A DNA stretch of 26,316 nt. Source: Saprolegnia diclina VS20 (taxonomy: Eukaryota > Oomycota > Saprolegniomycetes > Saprolegniales > Saprolegniaceae). Shown one piece after another: positions 18,385-26,316 of the stretch (positions are counted from its first letter, which is position 1; each line of letters begins with the position of its first letter). The stretch lies in the NCBI RefSeq assembly GCF_000281045.1, contig NW_008246087.1, positions 407,868-434,183 of the forward strand, given 5' to 3'. The position numbers were made by a program, and so were the translations under genes. Under the pieces are notes generated by a model. That model was given only the letters and a program-made list of their open reading frames with translations, made no database searches and had not been told where the DNA came from.

Positions 18385-19906
18385 TCACGTCTCGTCATCA
18401 TGAAACCGGGACGAGATCGTCGACATGGGAATCGGTGCCAGGGGCATCGAGACGATCGCCGCGAGCGACGGGCCCCCCGAGATGCAGCGCTGCGACGCGT
18501 GCAAGTGTTCGTAGCGAAACTCGCGCCACGAAAGCCCAAGCGAATGCCGCGTAAAGTCGGGCACGAGGTCGTTGAACATCGAGACGAGGAGGTCGTTGAG
18601 GAACGGCGAGTACAAGTCCCACGGCAACACGTCAGGTCCGCGCGCGCTCGTGGGCGCGCGGTTCTGAAGCCCATGCGGGTTCGCGAGCTGCGACCGGTAG
18701 TAGTCGCGCCACTTGGCCGCACTCGGTGTCACGAGCGGTCCACTTTGGTCCAAGCACTCGTCATAGACAGCGATTGCGGCGTCACGCGTCGTGAGCTGCG
18801 TCATAAAGTTCCAGAGCGTCGTGTACGCCAAAATGTCTTCTAATCGCAAGGCGAGCCGGCAGTACGCAATAAAGTCGTCGAGCCCGGCCGGCTCCTCGAG
18901 GTACTTGCGAAAACTCGCGAGCTCGTGCAGCGAGCGTGACGCGGTCGTGTCACCACTACCTATTGCGTCGTGGACCCGCGTGGCACCTACGTGACGTTAG
19001 CCCACGACGCGAAACGCGTCGTCGTACGCAGCAATGCCATTGGCTGGACAATGTTGAAGTAAAACAAAAGGTGCGCGAGAAGCGTCGTGACCATCGTCTT
19101 GATGTTGTACGTTCGCAGGAGCGTCCATTGAAACTGCGACTCGGAAAACGTGACAAACCCGAGCAGCCAGAGCACGCCCACGACGTGCAGCAGCGTCTGC
19201 GCATACGTGCGGTGCAAACCCGCGAGGTCGTCGACACTGTGCAACGCATACACAACGTAGAGCACGACGCTAAGGACGATACCAAACTGGAGACCGATCG
19301 AGACGACCATGGCCTAGATGTAAGCACTCGGGACAGCCTGCTTGGTGCGCAGAGAGGACGTACCGGTGTCAAGCAGCCATTGATGGACGGGCTGAGAAGG
19401 GTAGCTGTGTCCGATGCACTCAGCGTCGCGACCAGCGCGAGCGCCACGAGTGCAGCGCAGGCGCGGCGCTGAACGCTTCGCTGCAGCAAAAAACGATAGA
19501 GCCGCATCTTGGGGTATGGCTGCTCTGGGTCCAGCGGCTGCGCGAGGACTTCGGTGACGCGGTAGCGGACGACGTGCGACACGGCGACGACCAAGTACCA
19601 CGCGCTACGCCGATGACGTTTTGGCCTCGAGCGATACACAGAGGCAAAGGCGTACCTTCCAAGGACGTTGAACGCTGCCCAGACAACGTGCCAGTAGCAC
19701 GAGAGATTGTGCGAGAGCATCATCACTTGCTGCAGCGGGTCGGCGACCGCATAGACCATGACACAGGCGGCAGCGAATGCCATATCGAGCGGCTGCCGGC
19801 AACGCAAATGCGCCTGCCGCCGCCGGCGAACATACAGCGTCAAGAGCACTGGCATGTACGCGGCGAGGACGACGACAACGACGAGCAGCGCGGCTTGCAG
19901 CTCCAT
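18385..19906 (-). CDS. 7TM-RGS protein C (first in the tandem array)
   Basis: Four exons: 19656-19906, 19364-19604, 19028-19313 and 18385-18986. The introns are 51, 50 and 41 bp. The protein has 459 aa. The helices are at about 4-26, 40-58, 70-97, 125-148, 165-190, 203-222 and 232-255, followed by the RGS domain ('LASFRKYLEEPAGLDDFIAYC', 'YDECLDQSGPLVTPSAAKW', 'SPFLNDLLVSMFNDLVPDF'). Motifs shared with A and B include 'YRVTEVL' after helix 3, 'SVDDLAGLHRTY' and 'FQWTLLRTYNI'. An in-frame ATG 42 nt upstream would add 14 polar residues. Intron 1 is a multiple of three and stop-free, so the unspliced message stays open. It is probably a membrane regulator of heterotrimeric G-protein signalling. 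Confidence 0.85.
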
Positions 19907-20001
19907 CTTCTGTCTGCCGCTGTCTTTTCTGGTGTCTATTTTGGTCATGCGGGACGAAGACGCTGCAGTGGAGATCCCACTAGCGCCGCCTTACTTGTTG
20001 A

Positions 20002-20014
20002 ATGACGTGGCAGC
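20002..20014 (+). promoter_or_regulatory. 13-mer ATGACGTGGCAGC, copy 2
   Basis: An exact copy in the divergent region, 95 nt upstream of the 7TM-RGS C start codon and 333 nt upstream of the MORN start. Confidence 0.5.
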
Positions 20015-20146
20015 GTGGTAGCCCACGCTGTTGAGGCTCGAGCAGCCATATCCGAAGCTACATGACCTCGAGTGTGTAGAACACGGCGAGCTCGCTGCAT
20101 TCCGCCCAAGTGGTTGAAATCAAATAGAGGATTACAATTGCAGAGT

Positions 20147-20197
20147 CCTTGGCCTTGGCCTTGGCCTTGGCCTTGGCCTTGGCCTTGGCCTTGGCCT
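20147..20197 (+). repeat. CCTTGG hexanucleotide microsatellite, about 8.5 copies
   Basis: A perfect CCTTGG tandem array of 51 bp. All frames through it are open and give Leu-Ala, Trp-Pro or Gly-Gln dipeptide runs, but no gene is supported across it. Confidence 0.95.
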
Positions 20198-20347
20198 CGC
20201 AACGCTATCCGAGCGACCACGACCCAACTTGGACCAGTGTACAGGCAGCCGCGCCAACACACTCGTCCCGATGCGCAAGACGTCGCCCATCAACTTGCGG
20301 CATAAAGATAACCTACAGACAACGGTTTTGTTTGGGACCTCTGGGCG

Positions 20348-21164
20348 ATGATGGCATCGGTCGTGCCCCAGGTCCCCTTGACGCTTCCGCGCTCGCATCA
20401 CCGCGTTCCTTGTAGGACCAAGTACCTCTCTACGACGGCAAGGAAGACGCCAACGGGCTGCGGACGGGCTCGGGTGCCTCGCGTGTCGTCGCGTCACCTC
20501 GCTCACCGCGCTCGGTGTAGGCAAGCTCGTCTTTGCAAACGACGACACGTACGTCGGGCAGTTTGTTCAGGGCTATCGGCACGGCGCCGGCGTCTTTACG
20601 TACGACCATGGCCAGCGCGTCTACGAGGGCGAGTGGAAGCTCAGCTTGCGGCACGGCAAGGGCAAGGAGACGTGGCGCGTCGGCGACACGACGCTCTACA
20701 GCTACGAAGGCGAGTACGAGCGAGGCAGCCCTCATGGCTACGGCCTCGAGCGCAAGAAGCTCGCCAAGTACGCGGGTGAGTTTCAGAACGGAAGAAAGGA
20801 GGGACATGGCCGCATGGTCTGGCCCAACGGCGACAGCTATGACGGGCAGTGGCGCGACGGCCGCATGTGCGGTGTCGGCAAGCTCGTGCGCGCCATTGAC
20901 GGCAGCTCGTACGACGGGCACTGGGTACACGGGCTGCGACACGGCCGCGGCAAAGCGATAGGTGCCGACGAGGTCCGTGGTTCGAGACTGCTCCGATGCT
21001 TTTGCATTATATGTGCTTAGGTCTATGATGGGCTATGGAAGGAAGGACTGCGACACGGCGACGGCACGGTCGTCGCCAACGCACACGAGCGCAGCGGGGT
21101 CTGGGACAAGGGCGTCCGCCTCAAGTGGACCACCCCCGAGAAGCTAATTCAGTCGCTTCGATAG
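20348..21164 (+). CDS. MORN-repeat protein
   Basis: Four exons: 20348-20371, 20416-20473, 20521-20972 and 21021-21164. The introns are 44, 47 and 48 bp. The protein has 225 aa. It is almost wholly MORN repeats, about eight units of 'Y-x-G-x-W/F...G-x-G', for example 'YVGQFVQGYRHGAGVFTY', 'YEGEWKLSLRHGKGKETW', 'YDGQWRDGRMCGVGKLV' and 'YDGLWKEGLRHGDGTVV'. MORN proteins are scaffolds, often at membranes, basal bodies or flagella. The 24-nt first exon (MMASVVPQ) is the least certain part. The gene converges on the NME7-like gene with an 80-bp gap, which fits a flagellar role but does not prove it. Confidence 0.85.
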
Positions 21165-21244
21165 ACTATTGCACAAGAGACAGAACACTATATCAAAGCC
21201 ACGTGGTTTAGAGTGAGTTGGCTACGAGACGACGCAACAAGTTG

Positions 21245-22427
21245 TCATTTGCGGGCCAGAATGTCGAAAAAGTACTGCGACTCGAGCGCGCCGTCCTCGG
21301 GCAAGTCGGTGCAATGCACTGCGTTCTGGACGCGGTCGACGCCAAACCGCGCTCGGATCGTGCTCGGCTTGAGCTCGCGCGCCATGTCAATGTCCCACGG
21401 CCCCGCAATCTCGCGGAAGCGCTGAACCTACAAACATGGAGTGTGGTGCTGCCACGTCATCACGTCAGCATCGTACGACTTCACCCGAGCCCTGCAGCTC
21501 GAGCGCGATACACGGACCGCTCGTCAAGTGGTCGATGGCTTCGTTAAAGTGGGGCACGACGCCATCGTAGAGCTACAAAAAATTAAAGTCGCCGGGCGCG
21601 TGGGTTCGAAGCGGACCTCAAAAAACTCGGACGCTGACGTGCGGTCGAGGCGGAAGAGCTCCATGGCCGAGATGTGCAGTCCACACTCTAGGATCGCGTC
21701 GATGACGGAGCCGACGTGGCCTTCCTTGAGTACATGCGGCTGGATCACGCAGCACGTGCAGTTGGTAAACGTTGCGGGCGACGGCCACGGCTTCTCGACA
21801 TATTGGTCGTGGAGCCTACGCGACACCGTACTGAGCAACATTGGGTGGCGCTGATCTACGTACTGTTGCGCTTCCAAGGTCGACGCGGCGACTTCAAGCG
21901 GGTGGTTGAAGCGGCTTTGGACTGTCGCGGCGACTTTGGGCAGGCGCTCAATGGCGCAGTCGCCAACCACCTCGATGGCCACGACGGGCATGCGGTCGCG
22001 CAAGAACATCTTGACAAACGAGAGCGTGAGCTGGTTGTGCTGGAGCTGCGTGAAGAGCGCGCCGAGCGCCGGGAGATGCGAAAGGAGCACGATGGATTTC
22101 TGCGCCTGTTTCGCAAGCTGGCTCGCCGTGTGGCTGTCGAGGTACTCGGTGAGCTCAAAGTGGCGGCCAAAGAGCACCACTTTGCCGCCGAGGAAGAAGT
22201 CCTTTGCGACCACCGTTGCCGGGCACTCGGTTTTTTTCAGAAAGAGCTTGTTGGTCTTGCAGTCGAGGATCTCGACGTGGTGGCTGTCGTGGAAGTAGCG
22301 CACGTTAAAGTTGCGGTGCATCCTAGATCACGACCATGACGTGGCAGCGTAGCATGCGTGCCTACTGCGCATGCTGGTCGAACCACTTGGCCTTGAAGCC
22401 GTAAATCGTCTCGCGAACCGCCTGCAT
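21245..22427 (-). CDS. NME7: NME7-like DM10/nucleoside-diphosphate-kinase protein
   Basis: Four exons: 22366-22427, 21617-22322, 21477-21572 and 21245-21427. The introns are 43, 44 and 49 bp. The protein has 348 aa, against about 376 in human NME7. A DM10 domain at about 8-90 ('FKAKWFDQHAQ', 'RYFHDSHHVEILD', 'FFLGGKVVLFGRHFELTEY') comes first. A shortened first NDK domain (about 96-190) lacks the Lys-Pro-Asp strand end and the His loop. A full second NDK domain follows (about 205-345, 'FTNCTCCVIQPH', 'MELFRLDR', 'GPCIALELQG', 'NAVHCTDLPEDG' with catalytic His326). The usual Lys of the 'VKPH' motif is Gln215 here, so activity may be weak. NME7 is a ciliary and gamma-tubulin-associated protein, so a zoospore flagellum role is likely. 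Confidence 0.92.
21448..21460 (-). promoter_or_regulatory. 13-mer ATGACGTGGCAGC, copy 3
   Basis: Inside the last intron (21428-21476) of the NME7-like gene, in sense orientation, preceded by a second overlapping TGACGTGA core. Confidence 0.45.
22336..22348 (+). promoter_or_regulatory. 13-mer ATGACGTGGCAGC, copy 4
   Basis: Inside the first intron (22323-22365) of the NME7-like gene, in antisense orientation and about 80 nt into the gene, a plausible enhancer position. Confidence 0.45.
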
Positions 22428-22844
22428 CGCAAAGGGCAAAGTGCCCGAAACCGGCGCTTGGTGCGCGTTTGGTTGCGTGTTTTTATATTGTACATTCCCA
22501 ATTATCATCAATGGATAGAAACACGCAGCCAAATCGAATCGAGCGCTGGCAGCGTAGCAAGGCTGATGTAATCGGTCGCTCGCGTAGGACTACCTCGTCA
22601 CCGTTGTCGGTGGCTAATACACACTCTGCGTACCGAGTCGGACACCAAACTAGTCGCTTCCACCAGTGCTAACGTGCCCGAACAAGCTGCGAGAAGGACC
22701 ATCGCTCCGGACCCAGATCTTAGTGCAAACTGGGACAAGGTGCTCCACCGTCGATGGCACGAGGAAATCCTCGCCGTGAGCCTCGTATGTAGGTAGGAAG
22801 GAAGGACACGTGACGACGATTAGGATTAGTACAGCGGCAATAGG
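22428..22844. other. Intergenic region upstream of NME7
   Basis: This lies between two minus-strand genes. Short open frames are present but show no domain and no codon bias. No repeat or RNA gene is seen. Confidence 0.5.
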
Positions 22845-24417
22845 CTATAGAACGTGCTTGGTTCGCTGCATATCGCGGTTCGGGTTGAAGAACTGGGCTT
22901 CGATCGAGACGCTTGCGTCGCCGCGGCCGCAGTGCACTTGGATCATGCGCGCGCTACACAGAACGCCCATGAGCCATCGAGAGCAAGTACGGCTACGAGA
23001 TGACGGACCTCGAGAGAAACACTTCTTCAAACTCAATGTGCGGGCACGACACGTACACGGCAATGACGCCAAAGTCCATGTGGTGCAGCACGACCGAGTC
23101 GTCAGAAATCGAGCACTGCGCGCCGTTGACGGCGATCCAGCGCGGCGTAAAGTGGCTGCCGTACGAGGCGTCGAGCACCTGGAAGGGATGGACGCCGATC
23201 GACAAGAGCGTCGGCGACACCGGACATGACGACATGTTTTGCACCACGAGCCGGAGCTCGACGATCTGCATCACCGAGAGCGTGCCGTCCCGCCACACGG
23301 ATCTAGATATCGCATGTCAGACACCTTGTCCATCGAAGTAAGAGCAAGAAAACAAAGTACCGGGTCGTGCGCGAGTTGGAGCGGCGCGCGAGGACGCCCC
23401 AGAGGTCGAGGCCCTGGCCGCGGCCCATGGCGACGACCGACTCGTCCTTGGTGTACGCGCCGCGCGGCAGCAGCATCGACTGGTCGAGGTACTTCCACTT
23501 GTGGTACATGGCGGTGAAGGACCGCGTGAGGAGCAGAATCTCGTCCTTTGGGATGCGCCAGCGCTGCATGATGAGCGCTTCCCAGAGGTACGCTTGCTTG
23601 CCGTCCATGATGCGTCGCTTCCACTCGTGGGACGTCTGCGCGACCCGTGTGAGCATGACGCCGTCCAAGAAGCGGAGCACATGCGGGCATGTGTCGACGA
23701 GCACCGAGAGGCTGCACGACGGTGAGGAGGATGCCATCGATGTCGTCGTCTTGGGTGCCTTGCGTGGCTTCTTGTGCATGACGGCCTTGTGCGTGCTTGG
23801 CAGATGCATCGTGAGGCGCGGCGGCGCGGCGTGGGCGGCCGAGACGAGGGGCGTGATCGAGCAAGGAATCCAGAGCATCGTCGAGCCGTTGCTGTGCAAG
23901 GTCGGCGGGGCGCTGGTCGTCGCGACTGCTGCGTGGTGGTGGTGGGCAGGGGAAGCGTTCAATTGCTGCTTTAGGCGCTCGTTCTCGGCCTCCAAGGCGC
24001 GGATGCGCTCACAGGCGTGCTGGATGATCTTGGCGCGGCTGTTCTTGCGGCTGTTGGGCAGGCGCAACGCCTACAGATAGAAGAGCCGTGTCAGTCTCGC
24101 CATCATGGTCGTCGTCGTGGACGTACCGCGAGAAGCTCGTCAAAGCCCGCATTGACTTCGACACGCGTGATCTTGGCGCGCGACTTCTTGCGCTCGTAGC
24201 TCATGTCTTGGTTCGAGAGGCCGGCGCTGCTCTCGTCCATGTCGTCGTCAAAGGAGGCGCGCGGCGCGTCGCCGCGCTGCTTGCTGTGCATCCAGGCCAT
24301 GGATTCCGGCAGCGCCGGCGCATGGCCTGCGGGCGCGCTAAAGAGCTGCGCAATGTCAACGTCCCAGAGGCCGTCGCCATGCGCTGTGAACTCGTCCGCC
24401 CGCTGCTGCTGCTCCAT
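22845..24417 (-). CDS. bHLH-zipper / F-box-like fusion protein
   Basis: Four exons: 24127-24417, 23361-24070, 23009-23302 and 22845-22953. The introns are 56, 58 and 55 bp. The protein has 467 aa. Residues 73-134 are a basic helix-loop-helix: basic part 'YERKKSRAKITRVEVN', helix 1 'AGFDELLAAL', loop 'LPNSRKN', helix 2 'RAKIIQHACERIRALEAEN', then a short Leu zipper. After a His/Pro/Ser linker, residues about 217-268 resemble an F-box ('VLRFLDGVMLTRVAQTSHEWKRR...YLWEALIMQRW'). The last 190 residues are beta-rich and unrecognised. Exon 2 carries both helix 2 and the F-box-like part in one open frame, so the fusion is not a splicing artefact. It could be a DNA-binding factor that recruits an SCF ubiquitin ligase (inference). 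Confidence 0.82.
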
Positions 24418-25674
24418 CGCCGGATGATGACTGGACCAAGGTCGGGCAATATTTTTGGCCCGTCGAAATATTATATTCAGTCGCCCACACTTGAAGTTCG
24501 TTTTCTTTTCTTTTATATTTCCGTTGTCTTGTGATTTCTATACAACGGTCGCGCCATTTCAAAATAATTTTCGAGCAATTCAATCGCTCGAAATCCGGCG
24601 CAGTGGCGGAGGCCAGCGCCGTGTCCAGGTCGCGATGGCCGGCGACGGTCCCGGCACCGACGATGGCCACGATGGCCCGCAGCGCCCGATCGCGCGATGA
24701 GCCTGCAGGCGCAGCCTGGACCGGCGCGGCTACTGCGCGCGGCGGCGTGAGGCGGCGGCGCCACGAAGCGACGGACGCCGTCGACGCGACATGTGGCGCA
24801 AGTCGTTGGATTCCTGCCATGTGCAATGACCCTCATACAAGCTGGATCGCGACGACGAGTCACGCGCGTGGACGAAACATGGGCGCCGCGCGGAAGGAAG
24901 TCCCCACGGGCGTCTCTCGTAAAGAGACGAGGCCCGCACGCTACCGTAGAGGCAGTAACCTCATGGCGTCGTCGGCGAGTAGCTCGAACGCTGCGGTCCC
25001 ACGCGACCAACTTCAAGCGCCCATCCTCGCAGAGATGCATTCGAGATGCGATCGCAACACGTGGTTGCACGCGTGGGTGCTCTGTGGACGCGACGTCCCC
25101 AAGTGCCCATCCCTCGCTCCTCATCAGTCCAATGTAGCAGAGGCGATGGACCGCATCAAGCTCGCGCTTTGGACGGTCAGAGGGTCGGCGAGTCGATGAC
25201 CTAATGACCTGCGTCGCTCTCGAGAGCGTACACTGTACGCCCGGCGATGGCCGAGATGCCTACTGCAACCTGGTCGGGCACGTGCATACGCGGCGAGCCA
25301 TTGGTCCACGCGAGTGACGCCTGTATCTTCCCAGTCGACCGCTGATCGCAGCTTCAGCAGGCACAGTGATCCTACGGCGACTGGAGACTGGCTATCGACC
25401 TGCTCTGTGCGACTCGGTGTGACCCTCTCTTGGCCGCCCGTCAGGCATTGCTAGTCTGTGCTACTATAGTGTATTTTTGATTTGCGCCGTTGACAACCAC
25501 GCCATACGTGGCACGCTGCGCGAGCAGCAAGCGTCGCTGGTGCTGTGCGTCGAGCTCCGTATGCAGCCTACCTCTGGTTTGCATTGTTGATTCGCGAGCG
25601 GTCGCTGAAACGGGTGTCGTTTCCGGTAAAAGGGCAGCAAAGATCGCGGATCTTCATTTTCAAAAGACCCGACG
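24418..25674. other. Long intergenic region without a convincing gene
   Basis: This divergent region lies between the bHLH/F-box gene and the four-TM gene. The part at 24600-25130 is GC-rich, so several frames stay open by chance, and their Arg/Ser/Ala-rich translations do not look like proteins. One minus-strand stretch near 24585-24710 reads as smoother Ala/Val/Gly-rich protein with C/G third positions; it might be an unrecognised exon or remnant. CCGGATG lies at 24420-24426, just upstream of the bHLH gene start. Confidence 0.5.
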
Positions 25675-26255
25675 ATGGAGAAGGAGGCCGCGCTGACGCA
25701 GCACCAAGGCGGCTTGGCCGAGTACCCGAGCCGCAAGCCACTCCAGAAGGCCCTCGTCGTCTCGATCTTCGTGTACCTTGTGTCGTTTGCCTTTACGTGG
25801 TACAAGGTGTACTGGGACACGCTCATCTCGCTCGCGTTTGTCGTCCTTGGCTACTATGCCATCTACGACCCCAACAGCCGCCCCATGGGCAAGGCCTTTC
25901 ACCTCGTACGTCGGCCTATTACTCTCGCTCGTATGCTGATGGCTGTAGTTTTATCTCGGGCTCATGCTCTGCATTCTGCTGCACACGATTGCATTTGCGA
26001 CGCTCGTCGCCGAGCTCGTGAGCAGCCAAGTCGAAGCGCATCTCAACCTCAAACTCATCAACTCGCCCACGGGCCTCGTCATCTTTCTCATCATCCTCGA
26101 GCTCGGCTACATGGCGCTCACGGTACGACCAAGCATTCTCATCTTGCTTTACGCAATGGACACACTAGGGCGTTGCGATCGGGCTGTGCTTCCGCCTCCG
26201 GTGCGAGGTCGACGGTATCGTTGAAGACCCGAACGAGTACCACGAGCTCCTCTAA
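25675..26255 (+). CDS. Small four-TM membrane protein, unknown family
   Basis: Three exons: 25675-25905, 25949-26122 and 26169-26255. The introns are 43 and 46 bp. The protein has 163 aa. After a 25-residue polar N-terminus there are four hydrophobic helices at about 26-43, 47-64, 77-101 and 115-141. The cytosolic tail is short and acidic (VEDPNEYHELL). A 'YDPNSRPMGKAF' loop separates helices 2 and 3. Both junctions keep phase and continue a hydrophobic helix ('KAFHL-FYLGLML', 'YMALT-GVAIGLCF'), which supports the model. I do not recognise the family; the size and layout are those of small tetraspan organelle or vesicle proteins. Confidence 0.8.
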
Positions 26256-26316
26256 GAAGCGCTCGTGACGTGTGTTCTATAACGTCCAATGTCATGTCAA
26301 TTGTTCATTTTCATTT

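Larger units (their letters stand above)
19907..20347. other. Divergent promoter region, 7TM-RGS C and MORN genes
   Basis: This holds the likely start regions for both genes, a copy of the 13-mer (20002-20014) and a hexanucleotide microsatellite (20147-20197). No gene is supported. Confidence 0.6.

Noticed and set aside
20072-20548. Open frames across the CCTTGG array giving dipeptide repeats
   Set aside because: A stop-free hexamer array opens every frame. Flanking residues show no domain or codon bias, and no splice sites join them to the MORN gene.
24531-25199. A 222-codon plus-strand frame, plus a 203-codon minus-strand frame over the same DNA
   Set aside because: Both are Arg/Ser/Ala-rich and overlap each other, as expected by chance in GC-rich DNA. 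Neither shows domains or good splice partners.
1-26316. Bacterial-style systems (CRISPR arrays, operons, phage or IS elements, toxin-antitoxin pairs)
   Set aside because: Dense GT-AG introns and eukaryotic families throughout show nuclear DNA. No spaced direct-repeat array, transposase or inverted-terminal-repeat element was seen.

Overview
The window looks like nuclear DNA of an oomycete, most likely a Saprolegniales-type water mould (inferred, not proven). The grounds are compact GC-rich gene spacing, many tiny GT-AG introns (39 to 71 bp), strong C/G preference at third codon positions, and the gene mix: an expansin-like secreted protein, 7TM-RGS receptors, an NME7-type kinase and a MORN protein. 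I rebuilt the gene models by hand by joining reading frames at GT...AG boundaries that keep phase and restore family-typical sequence. There is no transcript evidence.

Left third (1-9.0 kb): an APC-superfamily amine/amino-acid permease (minus); a very acidic single-pass membrane protein (minus); a six-exon PITH-domain protein (minus); a small two-TM protein with a Cys/His cluster (plus); a five-exon GMP reductase (plus) with a palindromic promoter region; and the spliceosomal SmD3 core protein (plus).

Middle (9.5-15.0 kb): a fatty-acid-binding-protein-like gene (minus); a PrsW-type intramembrane protease (plus); an expansin-like secreted protein (plus); and a seven-exon COQ8/ADCK3-type UbiB kinase (plus) with all diagnostic motifs.

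Right (15.3-26.3 kb): a tandem array of three paralogous 7TM-RGS genes, all minus, spaced 42 and 110 bp apart; an 8-repeat MORN protein (plus) converging on an NME7-like DM10/NDK protein (minus); a protein joining a bHLH-zipper to an F-box-like domain (minus); about 1.2 kb without a convincing gene; and a small four-TM protein of unknown family (plus).

The most notable points beyond the gene list are these. An exact 13-mer (ATGACGTGGCAGC, a bZIP-type core) occurs four times, with a shorter fifth copy, and only in non-coding DNA of the 7TM-RGS/NME7 region. The bHLH/F-box fusion lies inside one uninterrupted exon. The 7TM-RGS triplet is very tightly packed and has a 14-bp perfect palindrome in its 42-bp spacer. 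Nearly all introns use a TAG acceptor. An ATCCGGAT palindrome or half-site sits just upstream of several housekeeping genes.
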